Shown: piece by piece, positions 1-13,946 of the stretch
How positions within the stretch are numbered: the first letter of the stretch is position 1
Layout of the letters: the number at the start of each line of letters is the position of its first letter
Source: Vibrio casei
GTDB lineage: Bacteria > Pseudomonadota > Gammaproteobacteria > Enterobacterales > Vibrionaceae
NCBI RefSeq assembly: GCF_002218025.2
Contig: NZ_AP018680.1
Coordinates: 2,692,635 to 2,756,634 of the forward strand
Direction of reading: 5' to 3'
DNA: 64,000 bases
Program-made: the position numbers and the translations under genes
Notes under the pieces: model-generated
The model's input: the letters and a program-made list of their open reading frames with translations, nothing else
Database searches by the model: none
Told to the model about the DNA's origin: nothing

Positions 1-1
1 T

Positions 2-2038
2 GACGCCATTAAAGCGCAACCGGGCATTACTGGGTTAATTCTGAGCTCAGATAAAAGCGCCTTCATTGTAGGTGCAGATATAAAAGAATTCCTCGGCCTA
101 TTCGCTAAACCGGCAGAAGAACTCGATCACTGGGTGAAATACGCCAACGATATCTTCTGCAAGCTAGAAGACCTCCCCTTCCCAACCCTATCGGTTATCC
201 GCGGCTTTGCGCTGGGCGGTGGTTGTGAACTGATTCTGTCTTCTGACTTACGCATTGGTGATAACACTACTGTTATCGGTCTACCAGAAACCAAACTTGG
301 CATCATCCCAGGGTTCGGCGGTACGGTTCGTCTACCTCGCGTTATCGGGGCAGATAATGCCATGGAAATGATCGCCACCGCTAAACAACAAAAAGCCAAT
401 GAAGCAATCAAACTTGGTCTACTCGATGCGATCGTAGATAGCGAGCAACTAGAAGCCTCTGCTATCACAACATTAAAGCAAGCTATCGACGGAAAAGTTG
501 ATTGGCAAGCGCGCCGCCAACAAAAAACCTCGGCGCTATCTTTAAGTAAAAGAGAAGCTTTGATGAGCTTTACCATGGCTAAGGGCATGATTTCAGCCAA
601 AGCGGGCCCACACTACCCAGCGCCAATTGCTTCAGTCAAAGCGATAGAGGAAGCATCAACCTCAAGCCGTGATGAAGCTTTAGATATTGAACGTAAATAC
701 TTCGTCAAAATGGCGAAAACGAAAGTGGCTCAATCCCTGATTGGATTATTCCTTAACGACCAATACATCAAAGCCATCGCCAAAAAAGCGGGCAAAAACT
801 CACAAAAGACGGAACGTGCTGCGGTACTCGGTGCAGGCATCATGGGTGGCGGTATTGCTTACCAATCCGCATCGAAAGGCGTGCCAGTATTAATGAAAGA
901 TATCGCGCAAGCTTCTCTTGATTTAGGCATGACCGAAGCTTCCAAACTACTCAACAAACAACTGGAACGCGGAAAAATTGATGGCTTCAAACTTTCAAAG
1001 ATTTTGGCTTCCATTACTCCAAGCCTACATTACGCAGGGATTGAACAAGCCGATATCGTAGTAGAAGCGGTGGTTGAAAATCCAAAAGTCAAAGCGGCGG
1101 TATTAGCCGAAGTTGAACAATATGCAAAAGATGACGCTATCTTGGCTTCCAATACCTCAACCATTCCGATTAACCAATTGGCAAAATCGGTAAAACGCCC
1201 AGAAAACTTCTGTGGTATGCATTTCTTCAACCCTGTTCACCGTATGCCTCTTGTTGAGATTATTCGAGGTGAACATACCTCTGAAGATACCATCAACAAA
1301 GTCGTCGCTTATGCCGCACAAATGGGTAAATCACCAATTGTCGTCAATGACTGCCCTGGATTCTTTGTCAATCGCGTTCTATTCCCATACTTTGGTGGCT
1401 TCAGTTTATTAATGCGTGACGGTGCAGACTTCACACAAATCGATAAAGTGATGGAACGTAAATTCGGTTGGCCAATGGGCCCGGCTTATTTGCTCGATGT
1501 CGTGGGGATTGATACCGCTCACCATGCACAAGCCGTTATGGCAGAAGGTTTCCCTGAACGCATGGCAAAAGAAGGCCGAGATACGATTGATGCGCTGTTT
1601 GAAGCGGATAAATATGGTCAGAAAAATGGCAGCGGTTTCTACCAATACAGCGTAGACCGCAAAGGCAAGCCGAAGAAAACCTTTGAGAAAGATGTCTTAG
1701 CGCTATTTGAAGGCATCACTGCCACTAAGCAAGATTTTTCAGATGAAGAAATCATCAACCGCACTATGATTCCAATGATCAATGAAGTCGTACTCTGTCT
1801 TGAAGAAGGCATTATCGCCTCACCACAAGAAGCGGATATGGCACTGATCTATGGTTTAGGCTTCCCTCCATTCCGTGGTGGGGTATTCCGCTACCTAGAT
1901 AGTGTTGGACTACAAAATTATATCCAAGCAGCGTCTCAATATTCTGACTTAAGCCCAATGTATCGCGTACCGCAACTACTATTGGATATGGCAGAAAAAG
2001 GCGATACTTTTTACGCTAGTCAAACGGCTGCTGTTTAA
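2..2038 (+). CDS. fadB: Fatty acid oxidation complex alpha subunit FadB (5' partial)
   Basis: Bifunctional enoyl-CoA hydratase / 3-hydroxyacyl-CoA dehydrogenase of aerobic beta-oxidation, forming an alpha2beta2 complex with FadA. The reading frame is open from base 2, so the start codon lies upstream of the window; 678 residues are present against about 720-730 for the family, so roughly 40-50 N-terminal residues are missing. Seen: the crotonase oxyanion region [10 protein letters not shown], then ALGGGCE and PETKLG, which carry the two catalytic glutamates; the NAD-binding motif [12 protein letters not shown] in the middle; and [15 protein letters not shown] with the dehydrogenase histidine. 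It lies 24 bases before fadA, a normal fadBA operon. Confident. Confidence 0.97.
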   Translation, partial: DAIKAQPGITGLILSSDKSAFIVGADIKEFLGLFAKPAEELDHWVKYANDIFCKLEDLPFPTLSVIRGFALGGGCELILSSDLRIGDNTTVIGLPETKLGIIPGFGGTVRLPRVIGADNAMEMIATAKQQKANEAIKLGLLDAIVDSEQLEASAITTLKQAIDGKVDWQARRQQKTSALSLSKREALMSFTMAKGMISAKAGPHYPAPIASVKAIEEASTSSRDEALDIERKYFVKMAKTKVAQSLIGLFLNDQYIKAIAKKAGKNSQKTERAAVLGAGIMGGGIAYQSASKGVPVLMKDIAQASLDLGMTEASKLLNKQLERGKIDGFKLSKILASITPSLHYAGIEQADIVVEAVVENPKVKAAVLAEVEQYAKDDAILASNTSTIPINQLAKSVKRPENFCGMHFFNPVHRMPLVEIIRGEHTSEDTINKVVAYAAQMGKSPIVVNDCPGFFVNRVLFPYFGGFSLLMRDGADFTQIDKVMERKFGWPMGPAYLLDVVGIDTAHHAQAVMAEGFPERMAKEGRDTIDALFEADKYGQKNGSGFYQYSVDRKGKPKKTFEKDVLALFEGITATKQDFSDEEIINRTMIPMINEVVLCLEEGIIASPQEADMALIYGLGFPPFRGGVFRYLDSVGLQNYIQAASQYSDLSPMYRVPQLLLDMAEKGDTFYASQTAAV

Positions 2039-3232
<1,194 letters not shown>

Positions 3233-3280
3233 AAACGACAACCCTTTCCATGACCCTGATATGAGTCATATTCTAATAAA

Positions 3281-3309
3281 AAAGGCTTCTCACTTGAGAA
3301 GCCTTTCTT
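3281..3309. terminator. Bidirectional terminator between fadA and cyaA
   Basis: Perfect inverted repeat AAAGGCTTCTCA (3281-3292) / TGAGAAGCCTTT (3295-3306), flanked by an A-run on the left and a T-rich stretch on the right. It can terminate fadBA on the plus strand and cyaA on the minus strand. Confidence 0.9.
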
Positions 3310-3326
3310 CATTATGGATGCAATGA

Positions 3327-5864
3327 CTAATTTGCCACTTCATTTAGTTGCACACTACCACTACGATAAGGAACTACATAGCTTTCGCCCTGATCAGGAT
3401 GAATCACTTGATAGTATTGCGGTAAATTAAAATTACACTGAGATTCAGACTCTACATCATGAAAGTTATTCGTATAGAAACGATTCACGGTACGAATCAT
3501 GTCATCCTTATTACCATCAAACTGACGATACACCTCAACACGATTAGCTTCATCTAAAACATAAATATTGAAGCCTTCATCGTCATCTTCAAAGAAAAAC
3601 TGGATTAAACCTTCACTGGCAAAGGCATCCACAACATCAGGTGGCGGGAGTTCTTGATTTTTACCCACCATCAATAATGGTGCACCTTGGAGCTTGTTCG
3701 TTGAAATGCTGCTATAAAAATCGATCGAGTTTTCTAATTTCATCACCGATACACCACGGCGCTCAAAAAACAGACCGTACATCTGATCAGCCACTTTTAT
3801 AACTTTAAAGCGACGGCGTTTTTCGTTTTCCACCGGTTTCAAACGTAATTCTATGCATTCAGCCAACAATTGATACACCATATTACGCATCATACCGCGC
3901 AAGTTTTTGCTGTAACAAAACACATCAATCGATTCGGGAGGCAACGCATCTTGATGCATTTTTCCTAAGATGGTTTTCAAAGCATCAATAATCGCCGTTT
4001 CACCAGAAAAATGGAGTGTCCTTACTTCATGCCAAGAATTTCGGTAGACCAAATCAACACTACTCACAAGGCATGTTTGTTTGTCCGAATAACTGAAAAT
4101 ATCAACGTTATTCTTTAAGTCCGCTTTTAACTGATGTGGCCTCAACATAACCGTCGGGTCATTTTCTAAATTAATAAAAATAGAAAGCTGGTTAACTTCA
4201 CATGGGCTTGCCAATGCCTGCATGGTCGGACGGCGCTTACGTAAAGAAAAGGTATTACGTAAGTCACTCACCATTTGGTAAAGCTTGTCCATATCCAAAT
4301 CAGCACTACGAACGACAGCCTCCAGATGCGTGGCCTCCGTAATCAAACCATTAAAAAATGACCAAGCCACCAATTTGCTCAAATACTGATTATGCTCCAA
4401 TGGCGCTCGTCCAATAATGTCATAGGGATCGAGTGACTGTTTGTAAAGATACCACCCAGCACTGTTCACCCTCCCTTCAGGCACTTGAATAAACGTTAAA
4501 TTAGGCTCATGCAAATCAGGAGAAATTTGCGTGTTTAACAGGGTGACCTTCCCCGGCAGGGTTTCAAAGGCGGCATACAGTTTACGCGCTAAGATGCTGA
4601 TATCTTGAGGGCTGATAGCGGATGTAATGTCATGACGTCGCGCAAACTGGATTAAATTTCGGTAACTCAGCATTAATGCATCCAGTAATTCATGATGCAC
4701 TTTTTTAACTTGTTCCACTTTCCAGTGACGGCGATTGTCCAGCTCTTCAATCAGGCCCTCACTCCACCCCCACTCTGAAACCAAATCACGTAATACAGAA
4801 TGACGCCAAGCAACAAAATTTGCACCAGGTTCACGAGAAAGCTTTTCATGTGTTTTTAAATAAAAACAGCGACGGACTAACTCCAAACGACGGAAATCAC
4901 CGATTCTTTTTAGGTAACGGGTTACCTTTTCCAGCATAAGATAATAACTATCCATGCCATATTCTTTTTGCTCACATGCAAAGAAACGACGCTTAGTATC
5001 CACACTCAATAACTGAGGACATGGGTATTCCCACGAATACGATTCTAACAAAATTGCTTTTAGTACTGATTTATAAGGGGAGTCTATGCTTTTATAGAGC
5101 TGCCAGAGATTTGAACCAAAATATTCTTCTGCTGGGATATGGTGCAGTTGACCAAAATCAATCCACTCAGAGCAATCAATATGCCCACTACTGCATAATT
5201 GAGCGACATATTCGTCATAGCACTCTTCCATTTCAGGAGGCACGATCTGCCACAGTAATCGCTGCCCAGCAATACGGACAGCTGAACGATAAAATTCATC
5301 TAACAACAACAAATGCTGCGATGAACCACAGTTATCACCCGTCATCTCTTCTGACAAATTGCTTCTAAATCGACTTTCATCCATCAAAAAGAAATTTGCT
5401 TCTACTCCAAAGCTTTTTGCCCATTCAGTAATTAATAAACACTTATTACTGAGAGGTTCTCGCTCTTCAACCGACATATTAGGCGAAATGCATACCCAAA
5501 TGTCTAAATCACTGGATGAACTTTGCCCTACTGAAGATGTACTCCCCATCGTATATAACGCGAGTATATCCGGAGTAGCATTTTTTTCATGGCCAACAGG
5601 GAAAGAGGAATAATCAAAACTATCCGTCTCGGCTAAAATAGAAAGGGCTTGATGCTGGATATCACTAATATCAAAACCAAAGATGCCATGAGGTACACCT
5701 TTTTCAGAAAAGCCAGGCAACAAAGGATGGTTAAAGTGAAGTAAGACTGGCAATAAATGAAATACTTGTTGGCTGTGTTTATCCATAATAGATAACGCTC
5801 GCTCAACCCTTTGCTGATTAAGTGCATCAAGTCTTTCAATTAATGTAAGTGTATATACCTGCAA
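3327..5864 (-). CDS. cyaA: Class I adenylate cyclase CyaA
   Basis: Makes cAMP from ATP; in enterobacteria the activity is controlled by the glucose PTS, and cAMP acts through CRP. The 845 residues match the enterobacterial/vibrio class I family. The N-terminal catalytic half has the nucleotidyltransferase signature MGSTSSVGQ (about residues 106-114) followed by SDLDIW, whose Asp119 and Asp121 should bind metal. The remainder is the regulatory C-terminal half. The first residues, MQVYTLTLIERLDALNQQRV, are typical of the family start. It is divergent from hemC, as in enterobacteria. A CRP-like sequence lies just downstream of its candidate -10, suggesting autorepression. Confidence 0.97.
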   Translation of the reverse strand: MQVYTLTLIERLDALNQQRVERALSIMDKHSQQVFHLLPVLLHFNHPLLPGFSEKGVPHGIFGFDISDIQHQALSILAETDSFDYSSFPVGHEKNATPDILALYTMGSTSSVGQSSSSDLDIWVCISPNMSVEEREPLSNKCLLITEWAKSFGVEANFFLMDESRFRSNLSEEMTGDNCGSSQHLLLLDEFYRSAVRIAGQRLLWQIVPPEMEECYDEYVAQLCSSGHIDCSEWIDFGQLHHIPAEEYFGSNLWQLYKSIDSPYKSVLKAILLESYSWEYPCPQLLSVDTKRRFFACEQKEYGMDSYYLMLEKVTRYLKRIGDFRRLELVRRCFYLKTHEKLSREPGANFVAWRHSVLRDLVSEWGWSEGLIEELDNRRHWKVEQVKKVHHELLDALMLSYRNLIQFARRHDITSAISPQDISILARKLYAAFETLPGKVTLLNTQISPDLHEPNLTFIQVPEGRVNSAGWYLYKQSLDPYDIIGRAPLEHNQYLSKLVAWSFFNGLITEATHLEAVVRSADLDMDKLYQMVSDLRNTFSLRKRRPTMQALASPCEVNQLSIFINLENDPTVMLRPHQLKADLKNNVDIFSYSDKQTCLVSSVDLVYRNSWHEVRTLHFSGETAIIDALKTILGKMHQDALPPESIDVFCYSKNLRGMMRNMVYQLLAECIELRLKPVENEKRRRFKVIKVADQMYGLFFERRGVSVMKLENSIDFYSSISTNKLQGAPLLMVGKNQELPPPDVVDAFASEGLIQFFFEDDDEGFNIYVLDEANRVEVYRQFDGNKDDMIRTVNRFYTNNFHDVESESQCNFNLPQYYQVIHPDQGESYVVPYRSGSVQLNEVAN

Positions 5865-5946
5865 GATAACTTCCTAGCCACGCCATGAATGAAACAATGA
5901 TGTTGATAAAATGATTATTTCTGAGGGTTTTTCGAACAACAAAAAA

Positions 5947-5962
5947 CGTGATCAATCTAACA
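5947..5962. promoter_or_regulatory. Candidate CRP site in the cyaA leader
   Basis: CGTGA-TCAATC-TAACA matches the CRP consensus TGTGA-N6-TCACA at 8 of 10 conserved positions. It lies between cyaA and its candidate -10 (TATAAT on the minus strand, 5984-5989), i.e. downstream of the presumed start of transcription, where bound CRP would repress. This parallels known CRP repression of E. coli cyaA; the site here is inferred. Confidence 0.4.
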
Positions 5963-5983
5963 TTTTTTTAAGGTCGGGTAAAC

Positions 5984-5989
5984 ATTATA
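5984..5989 (-). promoter_or_regulatory. Candidate cyaA -10 element
   Basis: On the minus strand this reads TATAAT, a perfect -10 hexamer, about 120 bases upstream of the cyaA ATG. No good -35 lies at 16-18 bases, so the promoter would need an activator or be weak. Confidence 0.35.
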
Positions 5990-6137
5990 CAAATAGCTGA
6001 CATCTACAACTTTAGCCCAGTATACCTAAACCAATAATAATCTCGCTCTTTATCAAAAATAACAATTCTGGTGGTAAGAATTTCGAGTAAGGGGTGTTAG
6101 GATAACGATTAGATTTTGATAAATGAAAGGTTATGTT

Positions 6138-7073
6138 ATGTCGTCAACTCCAATTCGCATTGCGACTCGCAAAAGCCCTCTAGCTTTATGGCAAGCTTAC
6201 TTTGTTAAAGATGCACTACAAAATGCACATCCCGGCTTAAACGTTGAATTAGTTACCATGGTGACGAAAGGCGATGTTATTCTTGATACCCCTCTTGCAA
6301 AAGTAGGCGGTAAGGGTTTATTCGTAAAAGAGCTTGAAACAGCGATGTTAGAAGGCCGAGCTGACCTTGCCGTCCATTCGATGAAAGATGTACCCGTTGA
6401 TTTCCCTGAAGGTTTAGGTTTAGTCACCATTTGTGAAAGAGAAGACCCCCGAGATGCTTTTGTATCAAATACCTACGATAACGTTGATTCCCTTCCACAA
6501 GGTTCAATCGTCGGAACTTGTAGCTTGCGACGCCAATGCCAATTAAAAGAGCGCCGCCCTGATCTCATCATTAAAGATTTACGTGGTAATGTCGGAACCC
6601 GACTAGGAAAACTGGATGCGGGTGAATATGACGCCATTGTCTTAGCTTCCGCTGGCTTAAAACGCCTAAAATTAGAATCACGTATTCGCAGTTTCATGGA
6701 AGCAGAAGAGTCCCTCCCAGCCGTCGGTCAAGGTGCGGTTGGAATAGAATGTCGATTAAGTGACACTCACTTACGAAAGCTTCTTGAACCACTCAATGAT
6801 CTCGATACCGCAGATCGAGTCATGTGTGAACGCGCAATGAACCTAACACTAGAAGGTGGATGCCAAGTACCAATTGGAAGTTATTCGTTGCTAGATGGCG
6901 ATCAAATTTGGTTGCGAGGTTTAGTGGGTGAGCCAGATGGCAGCACTATTATCCGTGGTGAAATAAAAGGTCACCGTAAGGATGCGGAAGAATTGGGCAT
7001 CAATTTAGCGAAACAATTGCTAAATGATGGCGCTAAAAGCATCCTCGAAAAACTGTATTCTGAACACGAATAA
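6138..7073 (+). CDS. hemC: Hydroxymethylbilane synthase (porphobilinogen deaminase)
   Basis: Polymerises four porphobilinogens to hydroxymethylbilane in haem synthesis. The start at 6138 ([18 protein letters not shown]) is preferred over an in-frame ATG five codons earlier: AAAGG lies seven bases before it and family members begin close to RIATR. This gives 311 residues, the usual length. Seen: the N-terminal [14 protein letters not shown] block, the SLRRQCQL arginine cluster that handles substrate carboxylates, and [11 protein letters not shown] near residue 240 with the cysteine that holds the dipyrromethane cofactor. First gene of hemCDXY; two bases separate it from hemD. Confidence 0.96.
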   Translation: MSSTPIRIATRKSPLALWQAYFVKDALQNAHPGLNVELVTMVTKGDVILDTPLAKVGGKGLFVKELETAMLEGRADLAVHSMKDVPVDFPEGLGLVTICEREDPRDAFVSNTYDNVDSLPQGSIVGTCSLRRQCQLKERRPDLIIKDLRGNVGTRLGKLDAGEYDAIVLASAGLKRLKLESRIRSFMEAEESLPAVGQGAVGIECRLSDTHLRKLLEPLNDLDTADRVMCERAMNLTLEGGCQVPIGSYSLLDGDQIWLRGLVGEPDGSTIIRGEIKGHRKDAEELGINLAKQLLNDGAKSILEKLYSEHE

Positions 7074-7075
7074 TT

Positions 7076-7834
7076 ATGAGCGTTCTGGTCACTCGCCCAG
7101 GAAAGGATGGTGAAGCATTATGCAAAATGCTTCAAAAACATAATATCGCTAGCCTTCATCATCCTTTGATTCAATTAGAACAAGGTTCTGGTTATACAGA
7201 GCTGACTCAAGATGTGAAAACAAGCGATATCATCATAGCAGTTAGCCAACACGCCGTTCATTGGGCTCATCATGCTTTACAATATTATCATTTCGACTTC
7301 CCTCAAAAAGCTATCTATTTTGCTATTGGGGAAAAAACAGCCCATCTTTTAAAAAAATACACTCAAAAAGAAGTCATTTTTCCTTTAATAAGTGACAGCG
7401 AACACTTACTGGACTTACCAGCTTTGAAGTCGATAAAAAATAAGCGTATTTTAATACTTAGAGGAAATGGTGGACGAGAACTCATCTACCAAACATTAAG
7501 CCAGCGTGGTGGACGGGTTCGCTATAATGAAATTTATCGACGTAACCCTATTCCAATCATTGATCCAACGTTATGTACCCACTGGCAAGATTCTAAAGTA
7601 ACTCAACTCGTAATCACCAGTGGTGATCAGTTGCAATATTTAATTCAACAAATTCCTAAGCAATATTTACATTGGCTCAAACAGCTCACCCTTTATATTC
7701 CAAGCCAACGCATTGGACAACAAGCAGAAAAATTTGGTTTTTCACATATAATCAATACAAGAAGTGCTGCTAATCCCATTTTACTGGATTACCTCCGTGG
7801 GAAATTGATCACAGGACAACAACATGACCAATAA
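7076..7834 (+). CDS. hemD: Uroporphyrinogen-III synthase HemD
   Basis: Closes and inverts ring D of hydroxymethylbilane to give uroporphyrinogen III. HemD diverges strongly in sequence; the call rests on the N-terminal VLVTRPG, the middle KRILILRGNGGRE block, a later VITSGDQ block, the length (252 residues) and the position between hemC and hemX. It starts two bases after hemC and its 3' end overlaps hemX by 11 bases, so translation is probably coupled. Confidence 0.92.
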   Translation: MSVLVTRPGKDGEALCKMLQKHNIASLHHPLIQLEQGSGYTELTQDVKTSDIIIAVSQHAVHWAHHALQYYHFDFPQKAIYFAIGEKTAHLLKKYTQKEVIFPLISDSEHLLDLPALKSIKNKRILILRGNGGRELIYQTLSQRGGRVRYNEIYRRNPIPIIDPTLCTHWQDSKVTQLVITSGDQLQYLIQQIPKQYLHWLKQLTLYIPSQRIGQQAEKFGFSHIINTRSAANPILLDYLRGKLITGQQHDQ

Positions 7835-8939
7835 TAACCAAAATGAAATAGTCTCTACCGATAAGAACACTTCAACGCAAAAAATAACAAAAGCGACAAC
7901 CGCTCAGCCAACAAAAAATAAAGGGCAAAAACGAGCAACCGTAGCCATTATTATCGCGATATTATTAGCGGGTTCAGTGGTAACTTTTGAAATCTACCAA
8001 TACACAAGAAATCAACACACCATTACTCAGTTAAAGTTACAAATAAATCGTTTAAATGCCGATCTTGCTAGCCAATTTGAAGCGAATCAATCTGAGCAAA
8101 AAAAAGACATTCAAACTCTGACTCATAAGTTAGGAACTCAAAGCGAACAACAAGAAAAAAGCATCAAAAGCTTACAGCTTGCTATCACGGATATAAAAGG
8201 TAGGCGCCCTAATGACTGGCTATTAGCAGAAGCAGATTATTTAGTAAAAATGGCGGGAAGAAAACTTTTCTTAGAACATGATATCGAATCAGCAACTCAG
8301 CTCATGACATCAGCAGATCAACGAATAGCAGCATTAAATGATCCAAGCCTTGTAACACTACGAAAAGCTATGGCTGAAGATATTACTCAATTAAAATCAC
8401 TTCCACTCATTGATCGTGAAGGTTTAATCTTAAAAATAATTAGCTTACAAAAGGAAGTCGACCAACTCCCTCTAGCTAATGCCTTACTTCCTAAAGAAGA
8501 AAAAGAGGAAGTTACTGTCGTTTCTGAAGATATTAATGATTGGCAAACCAATCTCACAACATCCCTTAAAGATTTCACAGGGCATTTTATCACTTTCAGA
8601 ACACGCAAAGGCAATACCACACCGTTACTTTCACCTGAGCAACACTTCTATCTAAGAGAAAATATTAAAGCAAAATTAGAAACGACAATTAAAGGTGTAT
8701 ACGCTGAAAATAATGATATTTATCAAATATCACTTACCGTAGCGAGTAATTGGTCAAAAGAATTCTTTAATCAAAACTCCATTAAAGTGAAACATTTTGA
8801 ACAGCAACTCGAGCAGTTAAAAGCTAAAAATATTACCGTTGAATATCCAAATAAGCTTAAAACTCAACAACAGCTTACCGATATTATATCTGACCGTCTC
8901 CGTCGTTCGATCTCCGCTATTGGTCAGGGGGATAAATAA
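7824..8939 (+). CDS. hemX: HemX, inner-membrane protein of the hemCDXY operon
   Basis: A 371-residue protein with a polar Lys/Thr/Gln-rich cytoplasmic N-terminus, one membrane segment at about residues 39-58 (ATVAIIIAILLAGSVVTFEI), then a long Gln/Glu/Lys-rich periplasmic part predicted to form a coiled coil. It was once described as an uroporphyrinogen-III methyltransferase, but it lacks the SAM-binding methyltransferase motifs; the true function is unsettled. It overlaps hemD by 11 bases, and its stop codon shares a base with the hemY start. Confidence 0.9.
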   Translation: MTNNNQNEIVSTDKNTSTQKITKATTAQPTKNKGQKRATVAIIIAILLAGSVVTFEIYQYTRNQHTITQLKLQINRLNADLASQFEANQSEQKKDIQTLTHKLGTQSEQQEKSIKSLQLAITDIKGRRPNDWLLAEADYLVKMAGRKLFLEHDIESATQLMTSADQRIAALNDPSLVTLRKAMAEDITQLKSLPLIDREGLILKIISLQKEVDQLPLANALLPKEEKEEVTVVSEDINDWQTNLTTSLKDFTGHFITFRTRKGNTTPLLSPEQHFYLRENIKAKLETTIKGVYAENNDIYQISLTVASNWSKEFFNQNSIKVKHFEQQLEQLKAKNITVEYPNKLKTQQQLTDIISDRLRRSISAIGQGDK

Positions 8940-10117
8940 TGTTTCGATTAATGTTTATCTTTATTACTCTAGGCTTGGGGCTTTTTGTTGGCACCCAATT
9001 TTCCGATCAACAAGGTTACGTCTTAATATCGGTGGCAGATAGCACAACAGAAATGAGTGTAACAACCCTAGTCATTTTTATTGTGGCTGCCTTGGCCGCC
9101 TTATTCCTACTCGAAAATATTATAAAACGGGGCTTTAAAGCGACGAATGCAACATGGAACTGGTTTAGTGTTCGTAAACTTAAACGAGCTCGACGCTATA
9201 CCAATGAAGGCATCATCAAATTGCTAGAAGGAGATTGGAATGCAGCAGAGAAAAAGGTCACACGCTGGGCCAACCACCATGATATGCCACTACTCTGTTA
9301 TTTAATTGCATCAGAAGCCGCTCAAGGTATGGGTGATGACAAGAAACGCGAAAAATATATCAATCTAGCTTTAGAGCATGACAAGAATTCACTTGCTATT
9401 GAAATGACTCAAATTAGACAAATGGTACGTAACAAGCAATTTTCCGAGGCTCACAGTAGCCTAGAGAAGCTAAAAGGCCGTTATCCAAATAACACCATCG
9501 TCATGAATTTATTGAAAAAAACGTATCTCAATCTAAAACTTTGGAGCTTATTAGATGAACTTTTACCTAAATTAAAAAGAGCCAATGTCATTTCAGATAT
9601 AGAATTCGATCAATTATTTTACCAAGCCCAATTAGGCAAAATAGAAGAAGTTGGGGAGCAAAAAGGCGTTAATGGCCTTCTTTCTTATTGGAGCCATTTA
9701 CCCAAAAAACTCAAGCAGGATGAAAACATTGTTGAATTCCTCATCAAACAATTGCTAGTTCAAAATGGTGATTCGGAAGCATATGTAATCTTACGTGATA
9801 TTCTAAAACAATCCCCATCAGAACGCTTACTGCCGTTAATCACACAGATTCAATTACCAGATATTCACCCTGCAACATTATTATTAGAAGAGATAGTGAA
9901 GAAACATAAAGAAAATGCTGAAGCTCACAGTGTACTTGGAGAATTATATTCACGAAAATTAAGATGGAAAGATGCCCAGCAATCATTCGAAGTTGCATTA
10001 CAACAACGTATTAATATCTCTGATTACTCTCGCCTTGCTGACGCTCTAGAGCAACAAGGTATGAAACAAGCTGCAGGTGAAGTGTCACGTAAAGCATTAA
10101 CTTTATTAGAAAAATAA
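8939..10117 (+). CDS. hemY: HemY, membrane-anchored TPR protein
   Basis: A 392-residue inner-membrane protein with two N-terminal hydrophobic segments (about residues 2-22 and 38-60) followed by a soluble helical domain with tetratricopeptide-like repeats, clearest near the C-terminus (AHSVLGELYSRKLRWKDAQQSFEVAL). It belongs to the proteobacterial HemY family, which is not the Bacillus protoporphyrinogen oxidase of the same name; it has been linked to late haem synthesis without a proven reaction. The start overlaps hemX by one base. Last gene of hemCDXY, followed by a terminator. Confidence 0.92.
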   Translation: MFRLMFIFITLGLGLFVGTQFSDQQGYVLISVADSTTEMSVTTLVIFIVAALAALFLLENIIKRGFKATNATWNWFSVRKLKRARRYTNEGIIKLLEGDWNAAEKKVTRWANHHDMPLLCYLIASEAAQGMGDDKKREKYINLALEHDKNSLAIEMTQIRQMVRNKQFSEAHSSLEKLKGRYPNNTIVMNLLKKTYLNLKLWSLLDELLPKLKRANVISDIEFDQLFYQAQLGKIEEVGEQKGVNGLLSYWSHLPKKLKQDENIVEFLIKQLLVQNGDSEAYVILRDILKQSPSERLLPLITQIQLPDIHPATLLLEEIVKKHKENAEAHSVLGELYSRKLRWKDAQQSFEVALQQRINISDYSRLADALEQQGMKQAAGEVSRKALTLLEK

Positions 10118-10140
10118 AGTTATCCTAAGACAAAAGTATT

Positions 10141-10172
10141 ATACCTCCAACAACAAAATTGGGGGTATTTTT
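10141..10172 (+). terminator. Terminator of hemCDXY
   Basis: ATACCTCCAA (10141-10150) pairs with TTGGGGGTAT (10159-10168) with one G-T wobble and an 8-base loop, followed by a short T-run. The right arm can instead pair with the next ATACCC (GGGTAT-TTTT-ATACCC, 10163-10178), so two exclusive hairpins are possible. Confidence 0.7.
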
Positions 10173-10179
10173 ATACCCA

Positions 10180-10630
10180 AAGCCAACAGCGCAACAATAT
10201 CCCATCTTTAGGTAAGTAAATCAGTAGCCATCCATGATGATTATACTTAATCATATCAGGGGTAACATCAAAGTATTTGGTAAGTATTTATCGCTACAAA
10301 AACTGATAATACAGCTCTCATGAGTGATTAGGCAGTTGCTAAAAAACCAAAAATAAACCTAATTCCTAAAATAGCAGTAATTCGAATACTCTTATTTTGA
10401 AATTATATATATTTAGAAAAAGTCATTTGACCGAGTATATTGAATAGGCTCAAAGTTGGTTATGACAACACTTTATTGAGTACTTAAGTCTTACTGATTA
10501 TGATGATCATGTGTCTAAGATTTCATGCTATATCACCACTTCTCAAATATATACAGCGAGTTAATCAAATAGACATAAAGGAAGAAGTAAAGCTAAGCCA
10601 TTAATTTTCTTTATTTATAAATACAAATAG
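10180..10630. other. AT-rich gene-free spacer between hemY and the rRNA operon terminator
   Basis: About 450 bases, very AT-rich. No open frame with a ribosome-binding site, no tRNA-like fold and no long repeat was seen in either strand. It could hold a decayed gene or an unrecognised small RNA, but nothing in it supports either. Confidence 0.5.
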
Positions 10631-10631
10631 C

Positions 10632-10664
10632 AAAAAACCCGTAGATTAATCTACGGGTTTTTTT
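10632..10664. terminator. Terminator of the rRNA operon
   Basis: Near-perfect inverted repeat: AAACCCGTAGATT and AATCTACGGGTTT centred near 10647, flanked by A-runs on the left and T-runs on the right, so it works on either strand. On the minus strand it follows tRNA-Ser directly and should end the rRNA operon transcript. Confidence 0.88.
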
Positions 10665-10669
10665 AATAG

Positions 10670-10760
10670 TGGTGGAGGGATAGGGATTTGAACCCTAGAA
10701 CCGCTATTAACGATTGCCGGTTTTCAAGACCGGTGCTTTCGACCACTCAGCCATCCCTCC
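10670..10760 (-). tRNA. tRNA-Ser (anticodon TGA)
   Basis: Class II tRNA, 91 bases with encoded CCA. The acceptor stem GGAGGGA pairs with TCCCTCC; the anticodon arm is ACCGG-TCTTGAAA-ACCGG-like with anticodon TGA; a long variable arm (CGTTAATAGCG region) and a T-arm (GGGTTCAAATCCC) follow. It lies 63 bases downstream of 5S rRNA on the same strand, before the operon terminator, so it is probably a distal tRNA of this rRNA operon. Confidence 0.95.
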
Positions 10761-10822
10761 ACAAATTGTCATTACAGTATTTATCTATAATGTTACTACT
10801 ATTTATTAGTAGTTATATTCAA

Positions 10823-10941
10823 AGCCTGGCGATGTCCTACTCTCACATGGGGAAACCCCACACTACCATCGGCGCTACTTCGTTTCACTTCTGAGTTCGG
10901 CATGGAATCAGGTGGGTCCAAAGCGCTATGGTCGCCAAGCA
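10823..10941 (-). rRNA. rrf: 5S ribosomal RNA
   Basis: On the minus strand it begins near GCTTGGCGACCATAGCG and ends near CGCCAGGCTT, which pair to form helix I. The interior has the conserved CCACCTGA, CCATGCCGAACTCAGAAGTG and GTAGCGCCGATGG blocks. Ends are set by analogy to E. coli 5S, within about two bases. Confidence 0.95.
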
Positions 10942-11059
10942 AATTCTTTGGTTAAACGCAAAAGCGTTTAACTTAATTCGGAAAGCTGTTCGTTCTCACA
11001 CTCATTCAAGCATGTCTTATATATCTATTAAGTCCAACCAAAACCCTTTAGGTGTTGTA

Positions 11060-13946
<2,887 letters not shown>

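Noticed and set aside
134..2038. fadB starting at the ATG at 134
   Set aside because: The frame is open back to base 2 and encodes the conserved [10 protein letters not shown] segment, so the gene is cut by the window edge.
7824..8939. HemX as a uroporphyrinogen-III C-methyltransferase
   Set aside because: No SAM-binding methyltransferase motifs are visible; only a membrane anchor and coiled coil.
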